From assembly GCA_002366545.1 (NCBI GenBank), contig DFBH01000039.1:21701-40418 (forward strand): a stretch of DNA of 18,718 bases. Reading direction: 5' to 3'. Numbering within the stretch: position 1 is the first letter of the stretch; each line of letters starts with the position of its first letter. The notes under the pieces were generated by a model. It saw nothing but the letters and a program-made list of their open reading frames with translations, was not told the origin of the DNA and searched no databases. Shown here piece after piece: positions 1-6,741 of this stretch. The position numbers and the translations under genes were made by a program. This DNA comes from Candidatus Oleimmundimicrobium americanum (GTDB lineage Bacteria > Actinomycetota > Aquicultoria > UBA3085 > Oleimmundimicrobiaceae).

Positions 1-2
1 CT

Positions 3-494
3 TCCGCTTTTCAGATAATTCAGGAGAATTGGTCTTTGGCGCTTTTGTTATTTGTGCTTGCCGCTTTCACTGATTATCTGGACGGGACACTCGCCAAACT
101 GTTTGATCAAGAATCGAAGCTCGGCGAGAAGATCTTGGAACCCTTAAGTGATGCCACGATGATCATTGCCCCGCTCGCTGCCCTAAATTATCTTTTTCGC
201 TTTCTTAACTGGCGGCTCGCCATCCCTTTAACGATTTTAATGCTCGCTATTTATACAACCACCAAAATTTGGAAGAAGCTAAATCTGGAAGATATTTTAA
301 TGCCACTTTTTTCCATAGCTTACGGAATTGCCACCGTCTCCATCTCATTTACCCTCGCAAATCACATCTCCTTTGCAACCAAATGGTTTGTAATCCTCTT
401 TTTTTCGGTGGCGGCCTGGCTGAAAAGGGAAAGGATTCGCGAGCTTCTTTTCCCCGCAAGCGTTCAGCAAGCTCCGAAAGAAAGCAAAAGATAA
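3..494 (+). CDS. CDP-alcohol phosphatidyltransferase-like membrane protein, 5' end outside the window
   Basis: The frame is open to the left edge, so the start is missing; the TTG at 36 is probably internal because sensible residues (SAFQIIQENWS) precede it. Family members join a CDP-activated lipid to an alcohol during phospholipid synthesis in the membrane. The visible signature is TDYLDGTLAK followed by GEKILEPLSD, matching the family pattern D-x2-D-G-x2-A-R ... G-x3-D-x3-D at its first half. The conserved Arg is Lys, the third Asp is Glu, and one residue is inserted before it, so substrate or activity may differ from PgsA. Four or so hydrophobic segments follow, ending in a basic tail. 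It converges on the ABC permease gene, 140 bases away. The family is fairly clear; the substrate is not. Confidence 0.72.
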   Translation, partial: SAFQIIQENWSLALLLFVLAAFTDYLDGTLAKLFDQESKLGEKILEPLSDATMIIAPLAALNYLFRFLNWRLAIPLTILMLAIYTTTKIWKKLNLEDILMPLFSIAYGIATVSISFTLANHISFATKWFVILFFSVAAWLKRERIRELLFPASVQQAPKESKR

Positions 495-634
495 AGGATC
501 ACCTGCTCATCAGATATCCGCAACGATCTTTACCCGCCCTTATCTTTATTACACATTATCGAGAATTAATAGCTAAATCTTTTTGCTGAGCAACATCGGA
601 GTTTTAAATTATGAAAGGAGGAAAATTGACCTCT

Positions 635-1921
635 TTAAGCTTTGCGCGTTTTTAATTTAAATTTCATTGTAAGAATTCTATCTGAGGAAAAAATTCTTCC
701 GGCTATATAAACAAATATGGAAAAAAATACTACCTCATAAAGAATCCCGTAAAAGACAGCCGCATAATTTCCAAGAAACAAATTTGGCGCCGCAAGAAAT
801 GGATGGGTAAAGGGTATCGCAAAAACAACATACCTGACCAAAGGAGACAGACTGCCAATATCAAGAAACATGGTCAAAAAATAGGGTACCATTATCATAA
901 TCATAAGAGGAGTTATTAAAACCTGAATGCTTTTTACATCTTCGGCAAAAGCGCCAATAATAACCGCGATTGCAAGAGCGCAAAGTATTCCAAAAAAAAG
1001 AGAGAGACCCAGTATCGTATAGCCCGCTGGAGTTAAAACCAGCCCCAAATCTTTCATTACCTCGCTCACCAAAGCGCTTGCAGAACCACCCATTGCCCCA
1101 CCTGTAATTTCATTCATATAATATCTGAAGCCGAACATATAAAATATGGCCGCGAGGAGGGCTATCAAACCGGCCGCAACCATTTTCGCGGTAACAAGTA
1201 CATTTCTTGATACAGGAGTAGAAAGCAAAGTTTCCAGCGTCTTGTTTTCCTTCTCCGTAGCAATTGCAGTCGCTATCATCTGAGCCGCAATAATTATGAC
1301 CAAAAACAAAGCTATGGGAATGAAGGTCGTTTGCGAAGTCACAAAACCCATAACCTGTTCAGGACTTGTCTCGGCCATTTTATCGCCGACAATCACGTGC
1401 TCTTTCACTTTTATGGGTACTTTTAATTCTTGAGGATCAACACCGGGAGCTTTTGCCAAGATTAGCTGATTGCTTACGAAATCATTGATTGCAGCCAGTG
1501 CCACCTTAGCAGCCTCGATATCTCTTGAGCCAAGAAAAGAAAAATTCTTCAATATGGCATAGGTTTCTATGTCTTGAGATTCCGAGACTCCTAACCCGCT
1601 TTCAAAACCCTTCGGGATAACCATGACGATCGTTCCGTCTTTTTCTTTCGTTTCGTCAATAACCGAATCAACATCCCCTTTTTCATAAAGGCTAACTTTG
1701 AAACCGGACTTAGAAAGCATCTCGATTACTGAGTTTGAGATTGCCGTACTGTCGAAATCGATAACCGATATGTTCTGTTTGGCTTCAGCCTTTTTGGCTT
1801 CCGTGCCAATAACCTTTCCAATAAAAACAAAAAGAAGAACCATGATGATAAGCGGCATTAATACCTGAGGTGTTAAAAGCTCTTTTGTTTCTTTTTTGAC
1901 TAGAACTAAAAATTTTCTCAT
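635..1921 (-). CDS. ABC-2 type exporter permease (NatB-like)
   Basis: 428 residues. One N-terminal membrane helix (about residues 20-40) follows the basic start MRKFLVLVKKETKELL. Next comes a large soluble, probably extracytoplasmic domain (about 45-190), then a cluster of about five to six hydrophobic segments (about 195-412). This is the layout of NatB/YhaP-type ABC-2 permeases. The stretch ATEKENKTLETLLSTPVSR after the second helix is the cytoplasmic coupling region typical of the family. The ATG overlaps the ATPase stop by four bases (ATGA), so the two are translationally coupled and should form one exporter. The substrate cannot be told from sequence; sodium, drugs and peptides are all known for relatives. 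Confidence 0.85.
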   Translation of the reverse strand: MRKFLVLVKKETKELLTPQVLMPLIIMVLLFVFIGKVIGTEAKKAEAKQNISVIDFDSTAISNSVIEMLSKSGFKVSLYEKGDVDSVIDETKEKDGTIVMVIPKGFESGLGVSESQDIETYAILKNFSFLGSRDIEAAKVALAAINDFVSNQLILAKAPGVDPQELKVPIKVKEHVIVGDKMAETSPEQVMGFVTSQTTFIPIALFLVIIIAAQMIATAIATEKENKTLETLLSTPVSRNVLVTAKMVAAGLIALLAAIFYMFGFRYYMNEITGGAMGGSASALVSEVMKDLGLVLTPAGYTILGLSLFFGILCALAIAVIIGAFAEDVKSIQVLITPLMIMIMVPYFLTMFLDIGSLSPLVRYVVFAIPFTHPFLAAPNLFLGNYAAVFYGILYEVVFFSIFVYIAGRIFSSDRILTMKFKLKTRKA

Positions 1922-2631
1922 CCGGCCACCTTCGCAAAGACTTCTTCTAAATTAGCAGATTCGTATTTTTTCTTAAGCTCGTTCGGCGTTCCCGCATCGT
2001 AAATTATACCCTCATGAATTATCCCTACCCTATCCGAAAGATACTCTATTTCAAGCATGTTGTGGCTGGAGAGCAAAACGGACATCCCTTTTTTTGCAAA
2101 TTCTCTTATCGTATTTCTAATTTCAAGGGCATTTATTACATCAAGTCCGCTCGTGGGTTCGTCAAGTATGGCAAGTTTAGGCCTCGTCATAATGGCCCTG
2201 GCCAACAAAAGCTTTCGCATCATCCCCTTGCTGTAAGTGCCAATTTTACTCTTTAGTCTTTCGTTCAAACCAGTTATTCCGCGAGCAGTTTCGATGCACT
2301 CTTCCTGGTATTTTTTATCTGAAAAGAAAATTTTTGCCATGAAGCTCAAATAATCTTCCCCCGTCATATTCTTGTATGCTCCCGCTTCCTCGGGCAGATA
2401 GCTTATAATCTCACGAATTTTCTCGGCTTCCCTTGAGATGTCTAAACCCGCGACACTTACAGTTCCGGAGGTGGGCTTAAGTATGGTAGCAATTATCCGA
2501 AGCGCGGTGGTCTTGCCCGCTCCATTGGGCCCAATTAAAGCAAAGATCTCGTTTTCTTTAACTTCAAAACTGACGCCCTTTAGGGCCTCAAGTTTCCCAT
2601 AGTTTTTGGTTAAATTCTCAACCGCTAAAAT
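1918..2631 (-). CDS. ABC transporter ATP-binding protein with apparent ATT start
   Basis: 237 residues if initiated at the ATT at 2631-2629. Walker A is GPNGAGKTT (residues 34-42), the signature is a degenerate YSKGM (133-137), Walker B is LAILDEP (153-159), and the switch His is in SSHNM (His190). The frame has a TGA at 2640-2638 and no ATG, GTG or TTG before residue 89, which lies well past Walker A, so a normal start would give a dead protein. The ATT lies six bases after GGAGGGTGA and would give MLAVENLTKNYG, just where ABC ATPases normally begin. The alternative is a one-base error or real frameshift in the TTTT at 2630-2627. It partners the overlapping permease gene. Function as a NatA-like exporter ATPase is secure; the start is an inference. 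Confidence 0.85.
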   Translation of the reverse strand: MLAVENLTKNYGKLEALKGVSFEVKENEIFALIGPNGAGKTTALRIIATILKPTSGTVSVAGLDISREAEKIREIISYLPEEAGAYKNMTGEDYLSFMAKIFFSDKKYQEECIETARGITGLNERLKSKIGTYSKGMMRKLLLARAIMTRPKLAILDEPTSGLDVINALEIRNTIREFAKKGMSVLLSSHNMLEIEYLSDRVGIIHEGIIYDAGTPNELKKKYESANLEEVFAKVAG

Positions 2632-2637
2632 CTTTGC

Positions 2638-2646
2638 TCACCCTCC
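2638..2646 (-). promoter_or_regulatory. Ribosome binding site for the ABC ATPase gene
   Basis: GGAGGGTGA on the minus strand, six bases before the ATT at 2631. It is the only strong site near the 5' end of this frame. The ATG at 2648 overlaps it and reaches a stop after seven codons. The GTG at 2641 would sit inside it and also stops early. The site therefore decides the start in favour of ATT. Confidence 0.65.
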
Positions 2647-2943
2647 ATATCAAAATCTTATACTACATATTCTACCACTTCATTAATTCACCAACCGATG
2701 GCTTTCCCCTTTTGTTTGTCGGTGGTAGTCAAGCCCACAAAGTTCTGTAATTTGTATCCCGGGTACTGGTCTGACGACTTTTAAGATAAAGACCGTTTAC
2801 CGTGCCTGCCGGCAAGCTGGAGTTTCCTTTAATGCAAGGAAAATATCTTGTTTCCCCCTTAAAGTTAACAAAATGAAGAAGAAGTAAATAGAGACACTAT
2901 GCCTACCGGCAGACAGATCGGGTAAACCGAGATTTATAATACT
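2647..2943. other. Gene-free stretch between the ABC operon and the tRNA-Thr terminator
   Basis: No convincing gene or RNA gene was found. It holds an imperfect inverted repeat (2795-2927, listed separately) and a stop-to-stop frame on the minus strand (2683-2796) with no start codon. A weak -10-like TAGAAT (2669-2674, minus) has no good -35 partner. The ABC operon promoter must lie here but cannot be fixed. Confidence 0.5.
2795..2927. repeat. Imperfect inverted repeat bounding about 133 bases
   Basis: GTTTACC (2795-2801) faces GGTAAAC (2921-2927). Just inside each end lies a second inverted pair around a TGCCGG(C/T)A core: GCCTGCCGGCAAGC at 2804-2817 and GCCTACCGGCAGAC at 2901-2914. The arms differ in spacing by a few bases. 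The arrangement could be a small non-autonomous mobile element or a large RNA/DNA foldback. No target-site duplication is evident. Confidence 0.4.
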
Positions 2944-2970
2944 AAAAAGACCGGAGTGCTTACTCCAATC
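2944..2970 (-). terminator. Rho-independent terminator after tRNA-Thr
   Basis: On the minus strand GATTGGAGT, loop AAGC, ACTCCGGTC form a nine-pair stem with two G-T pairs (2970-2949), followed directly by TTTTT (2948-2944). It lies 15 bases past the encoded CCA of tRNA-Thr, so it should end the sigH/tRNA transcript and insulate the ABC operon. Confidence 0.8.
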
Positions 2971-2985
2971 TTCGTATTGCTAAAA

Positions 2986-3060
2986 TGGAGCCGGCGATGG
3001 GATTCGAACCCGCGACCTGCTGCTTACAAGGCAGCTGCTCTACCACTGAGCTACACCGGC
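2986..3060 (-). tRNA. tRNA-Thr, anticodon TGT, with encoded CCA
   Basis: Read on the minus strand, 75 bases fold as a standard cloverleaf. The acceptor is GCCGGTG/CGCCGGC with one G-T pair; the D stem is GCTC/GAGC; the anticodon stem is GCTGC/GCAGC around CTTGTAA, giving anticodon TGT (Thr). The T arm is GCGGG TTCGAAT CCCAT and the 3' end is TCCA. The T stem has one C-A mismatch at its second pair, which is tolerable. It sits 10 bases after the sigH stop with a terminator just beyond, so it is probably made from the sigH promoter or a promoter inside sigH. In many bacteria tRNA-Thr lies near tuf; no tuf is seen here. Confidence 0.95.
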
Positions 3061-3070
3061 AAAACACATA

Positions 3071-3805
3071 CTAATGAACGGGCTGATGTTTAAGAGAGAC
3101 TTCAATTTTTCGCTTTACACGTTGCAAAGCATTATCAATTGACTTTACGTGCCTATCCAATTTTTCAGCTATCTCTTGATAAGGTCTTCCTTCAATATAT
3201 AACTTGACAACTTTAGATTCATAATCACTTAAAATCTCTTTGAAACTTGCATACATCTTATTAAGCTCTTCACAATTAATTAGCAATTCAACCGGATCAG
3301 ATACCTCGCTGCCCTGTATTGTATCTTCCAAAGTTCGCTCAGATTCATCTTCGTAATAAGCCGGCCTATTAAATGAAATATATGAATTCAAAGGAATATG
3401 CTTCTGTCTGGTGGCGGTTTTTATAGCGGTTATCATCTGCCTTGTTATACAAAGCTCCGCAAAAGCTTTAAAAGACGCATTTCTATCATCACAATAATCC
3501 CTGATGGCTTTATAAAGTCCAATCATTCCTTCTTGAATAAGATCTTCCTTGTCGGCACCAATTAAAAAATAAGAGCGGGCTTTAACTTTAACAAAAATTT
3601 TATACTTATCAAGAATATAATCTTGAGCCTCTTCATTCCCATTCTTAGCAGCTATTACCACATCCGATTCTTTTAAATCCTCAAAAAACAAGGGTTCTTT
3701 TCTTTGACTCTGTTTGTTATTGAAAACACTTGATAATTCAGTAACTTCGTTAGATGTTACTGAATTGGTACCCTGAGATGAAACCGGTTCAACGTCTAAA
3801 TGCAA
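3071..3805 (-). CDS. sigH: RNA polymerase sigma factor SigH (sigma-30 class)
   Basis: 244 residues. Region 2 is recognised by KARSYFLIGADKEDLIQEG and FKAFAELCITRQMITAIKT (about 74-130), and region 4 by YQEIAEKLDRHVKSIDNAL (209-227). These match B. subtilis SigH closely. SigH directs RNA polymerase to transition-phase, competence and early sporulation promoters in Bacillus; the target set here is unknown. The start is a TTG at 3805, nine bases after GGAGG (3819-3815), with no other usable start before region 2. The protein has a polar N-terminal extension of about 20-25 residues relative to the roughly 218-residue Bacillus protein. It follows rae1, as in Bacillus, but has its own promoter at 3895-3923. 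Confidence 0.95.
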   Translation of the reverse strand: MHLDVEPVSSQGTNSVTSNEVTELSSVFNNKQSQRKEPLFFEDLKESDVVIAAKNGNEEAQDYILDKYKIFVKVKARSYFLIGADKEDLIQEGMIGLYKAIRDYCDDRNASFKAFAELCITRQMITAIKTATRQKHIPLNSYISFNRPAYYEDESERTLEDTIQGSEVSDPVELLINCEELNKMYASFKEILSDYESKVVKLYIEGRPYQEIAEKLDRHVKSIDNALQRVKRKIEVSLKHQPVH

Positions 3806-3894
3806 ATCACACCACCTCCAGAAACTTCAAAATGATAGTCTTAAACGCCAACCCATCACCTCTAAAAAAAGAATATATATACTTAACTGGATAA

Positions 3895-3923
3895 ATTATA
3901 TAAAACACTAAACCATGAGTCAA
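3895..3923 (-). promoter_or_regulatory. Sigma-A-type promoter of sigH
   Basis: On the minus strand TTGACT (3923-3918), a 17-base spacer, then a perfect TATAAT (3900-3895). The -35 overlaps the rae1 stop codon. Transcription would start near 3888, giving a leader of roughly 80 bases before the TTG of sigH. This lets sigH be transcribed apart from the gltX-rae1 unit upstream. Confidence 0.8.
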
Positions 3924-4423
3924 GAATCACAAGTTAAATGTTTAAGAGATTCTTTTACCTTGTTGCTTAAGCAATCTTCCAAAAAAATCCTTTTAGGACC
4001 CGTTTTTATCAATTCGGTGGAATTGGTTTTTGCTTCAACAATATTTTTAACCATCTCTTTTGGTGTTTTACGAAAAACACCCTTGCTAAATACCGCCTTT
4101 TGCTGATCATAGTCAGCGGTTACCACAATCACATTTCTATTCTCTTTTGCCTCATAAGCAAGCCTTTCTATCAGAGAATCAGCCGTCTGACTTCCTTTTG
4201 TAAAGTAAACATCAACTCCGAGAATATTTTTTTTCTTTTCTAAATTTCCACGACCGCCTGAGCCATCAAATACAACAGCTACATTGCAATCCTCCACCGC
4301 TTTATAATCCACCAGGTCTTCTATCAATTTTACCCTGGCTGTTTCCAAATCTTCTTTATATTGCCAGTATTTTGACTCGTGGTTAATGACATTGTAACCG
4401 TCTACGATAATAAGTTCTTTCAT
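3920..4423 (-). CDS. rae1: Rae1/YacP-type NYN (PIN-like) ribosome-dependent endoribonuclease
   Basis: 167 residues, the usual size. The first strand IIVDGYNVIN (Asp8) is the NYN hallmark. Other acidic residues of a PIN-like active site are visible in VVFDGSGGRGN (Asp53), QTADSLIERL (Asp82) and VVTADYDQQ (Asp104, Asp106). In B. subtilis the homologue enters the ribosomal A site and cleaves certain mRNAs during translation. The ATG follows AGAGGTG. It lies between rlmB and sigH exactly as in Bacillus, after a 73-base gap filled by octamer-periodic DNA. The family call is firm; the exact targets are not known. Confidence 0.9.
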   Translation of the reverse strand: MKELIIVDGYNVINHESKYWQYKEDLETARVKLIEDLVDYKAVEDCNVAVVFDGSGGRGNLEKKKNILGVDVYFTKGSQTADSLIERLAYEAKENRNVIVVTADYDQQKAVFSKGVFRKTPKEMVKNIVEAKTNSTELIKTGPKRIFLEDCLSNKVKESLKHLTCDS

Positions 4424-4442
4424 AAAGCACCTCTTAAGTCAG

Positions 4443-4506
4443 TAGTTATCTGGTTACATGGCTACTTGGCTTCTACGTCACCATGTTGCTATGTTACTAC
4501 GTATTC
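4443..4506. repeat. Degenerate tandem repeat with 8-base period
   Basis: Eight consecutive octads can be laid out without gaps. Examples are TGGTTACA (4451), TGGCTACT (4459), ATGTTGCT (4483) and ATGTTACT (4491), with a loose form (A/T)(T/G)G(T/C)TNC(A/T). The array fills most of the rlmB-rae1 gap and its last bases form the 3' end and stop codon of rlmB. No function is evident. Confidence 0.6.
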
Positions 4507-5240
4507 AGGCAGCTACGCTGCCTCCTATCCTCACACATTAAAATAGCTCCGGCGATAGCAACATTTAAGGAATTTACCTTCCCAAACATTGGTATCTTAA
4601 CTAAAAAATCGCATTTCTCGAGCAAAAGACGGGCAATTCCTTTATCTTCTCCACCAAGAACGATACACGATTTCCCCGTTAAATCCGTTTCAAAATATAA
4701 TTTTTCGGCCAAGGCATCCGCACCAAATATCCAGAAACCCCTCTCTTTCAATCTTTCAACAGCCCTCACCAAATTGCTTACCTTAATTATGGGAACGTGC
4801 TCAACCGCTCCAGCCGACGCCTTAAAAACAGTGGCTGTAACCTGTACTGAACGCCTTTTGGAAATGATTATTCCGCTTACACCACATGCTTCTGCAGAGC
4901 GGATTAGGGAACCAAAATTCTGCGGGTCGGTCACCTCATCCAGGACAAGAACAATCGATTCACAAACATTCTTGACATCACTCAAAAAATTTTCAAGTTC
5001 CCGATACTTAAAATCTTCAGCATAAGCAACAATACCTTGATGAACATCGATGTGAGAAATGGACTCGATTTTTTCTCGTGGGACTATCCGAATTAATACC
5101 CTCTTTGCTTTGGCTAATTTTTTAATCTTTTTTATGCCTTCGGTTTCCTTAATCCCTTGAGCAATCCAAATCTCCTTAACCTTACGTTCTCCTCTTAATA
5201 ACTCAAAAACCGGATTGCGGCCGCCGATGATATCCACCAA
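4497..5240 (-). CDS. rlmB: TrmH/SpoU-family 23S rRNA 2'-O-ribose methyltransferase RlmB
   Basis: 247 residues. The N-terminal substrate-binding domain begins IIGGRNPVFELL. The SPOUT domain shows motif 1 (DPQNFGSLIRSAEACG), motif 2 (LGGEDKG) and motif 3 (KIPMFGKVNSLNVAIAG), which together form the trefoil-knot SAM site. RlmB methylates the ribose of G2251 (E. coli numbering) in 23S rRNA. The start is taken as TTG at 5240, seven bases after GAGAGG (5253-5248) and one base after the cysS stop; GTG at 5237 is also possible, while the upstream TTG at 5255 has no good site. The last residues (CLNT) come from the adjoining octamer repeat. mrnC, usually between cysS and rlmB, is absent. Confidence 0.88.
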   Translation of the reverse strand: MVDIIGGRNPVFELLRGERKVKEIWIAQGIKETEGIKKIKKLAKAKRVLIRIVPREKIESISHIDVHQGIVAYAEDFKYRELENFLSDVKNVCESIVLVLDEVTDPQNFGSLIRSAEACGVSGIIISKRRSVQVTATVFKASAGAVEHVPIIKVSNLVRAVERLKERGFWIFGADALAEKLYFETDLTGKSCIVLGGEDKGIARLLLEKCDFLVKIPMFGKVNSLNVAIAGAILMCEDRRQRSCLNT

Positions 5241-5241
5241 A

Positions 5242-6741
5242 TTATTTCCTCTCAAAAGTTATCTGACATCCTTGGGGTGTGTCTTTCAAAGCAAAACCGA
5301 TGCTTGCCAGCTTATTTCTAATTAGGTCCGCCTTCACCCAATCCCTTTCTTCCCGGGCCTTTTCCCGCGCACCGGTTAAAGCGCTAAGCGCTGCGTCTTT
5401 TTCCCCAAATTCTTGCCCGACGATATTTTTTGCTAAATCCAATAGCTCATCGGGAAGTTCCCCGGCGATTTCTTTTTCCCTCAACTTGATACCCAAAACC
5501 CCCGTAAGCTTAACAAGTTTATCCCGTGCCGGTCTTAATAAATCTCTGTTTTTCTTGCTCAAATTCTTCTGGCTTTCCTCCAAAAAAAGGTTTGTTTCTT
5601 TAACAAAATCAAAGATAACCCCCAAGGCGGAAGCAGTGTTAAAATCGTCATCCATGGCATCAATAAATTTCTCCTCGACACCCTCGATAATCTCTCTGAA
5701 TTCCTCAATTTCAGACGCGCTCGTTCCCGCAATTTCTTCCGATTTATAGAGCAAATAATCAATCCTTTGAATCGTGTTTTCAATTCTCTCAAGCGCCACA
5801 GCGACTGAATCGAGATTTCCCTTAGAGTAACTTATCGGACTACGATAGTGAGTCGAGAGGAAGAACATTCTAAGAACATTGGGTTCATATTCCTTCAAAA
5901 TCTCTCTAACCAAAATCACATTTCCGAGCGACTTTGCCATCTTTTCGTCACTTATGTTTACAAAACCGTTATGAAGCCAATATTTCACAAACGGTGCCTT
6001 ACCTGCAGAAGCCTCCGCCTGAGCAATCTCGTTTTCGTGATGGGGAAATATTAAATCATGACCCCCGCCGTGAATATCGAACCCCATGCCAAGATATTTG
6101 GACGACATTACCGAGCACTCTATATGCCAGCCGGGCCGCCCTTTTCCCCAAGGGCTATCCCAACTGGGCTCGCCCGGTTTTGACGATTTCCAAAGAGCAA
6201 AATCCATCGGGTAACGCTTTCTTTCGTCGACATCTACCCTCTCTCCGGCCCTCATCTCTTCAAGCGTTCGGCCTGATAACTTCCCGTAATTATCAAACTT
6301 CTGAACTTCAAAAAAAACGTCGCCGTCTATCTCATAAGCAAAACCATTTTCAATCAGACACTTAATTGTCTTAATCATATCGTTTATGTGCTCTGTTGCC
6401 CTTGGTTCAATTTGAGGAGACTCGTTGCCGATATTCTTCGTATCCTCATGAAATGCCTCGATGTATTTCTCGGCAATTTCTTTGGTGCTTAAACCTTCCT
6501 TATTTGCCCGGTTTATTATCTTGTCATCAACATCGGTTAAGTTGCGAACGTAAACAACATCATAGCCCCTGTATTTTAAATAACGATATATGACATCAAA
6601 GGCCACGTAGCAACGAGCGTTGCCGATGTGAATGTAGTTATACACAGTTGGCCCGCAGACATACATGGAAACCTTCCCTTTATCGCGGGGAACAAACTCC
6701 TCTTTTTTTCTGGTCAACGTGTTATAAACCTTAAGACTCAT
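5242..6741 (-). CDS. cysS: Cysteinyl-tRNA synthetase
   Basis: 499 residues, slightly longer than the roughly 465-residue Bacillus enzyme. Class I signatures are HIGN (38-41) and KMAKS (267-271), the latter with Ala in place of Met/Leu-Ser as is common in CysRS. The zinc ligands that discriminate cysteine are all present: Cys29 in MYVCGPT, Cys209 in HIECS, His234 and Glu238 in PHHENE. The C-terminal DALR and anticodon-binding region is intact. It charges tRNA-Cys in the cytoplasm, using cysteine whose synthesis begins with the overlapping cysE gene upstream. The ATG overlaps the cysE 3' end by 11 bases, so the pair should be co-translated. Confidence 0.97.
   Translation of the reverse strand: MSLKVYNTLTRKKEEFVPRDKGKVSMYVCGPTVYNYIHIGNARCYVAFDVIYRYLKYRGYDVVYVRNLTDVDDKIINRANKEGLSTKEIAEKYIEAFHEDTKNIGNESPQIEPRATEHINDMIKTIKCLIENGFAYEIDGDVFFEVQKFDNYGKLSGRTLEEMRAGERVDVDERKRYPMDFALWKSSKPGEPSWDSPWGKGRPGWHIECSVMSSKYLGMGFDIHGGGHDLIFPHHENEIAQAEASAGKAPFVKYWLHNGFVNISDEKMAKSLGNVILVREILKEYEPNVLRMFFLSTHYRSPISYSKGNLDSVAVALERIENTIQRIDYLLYKSEEIAGTSASEIEEFREIIEGVEEKFIDAMDDDFNTASALGVIFDFVKETNLFLEESQKNLSKKNRDLLRPARDKLVKLTGVLGIKLREKEIAGELPDELLDLAKNIVGQEFGEKDAALSALTGAREKAREERDWVKADLIRNKLASIGFALKDTPQGCQITFERK

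Noticed and set aside
614..636. Possible terminator for the ABC permease: AAAGGAGG facing CCTCTTT
   Set aside because: The stem has a bulge, overlaps the permease stop codon, and has no following T-run on the minus strand.
3820..3870. Short upstream frame in the sigH leader (ATG after AGAGGTG, nine codons)
   Set aside because: The ATG directly abuts the purine tract, too close for normal initiation, and the peptide has no notable codons.
5848..6593. Plus-strand open frames opposite cysS
   Set aside because: They are antisense to an intact cysS, lack ribosome binding sites and encode nothing recognisable.
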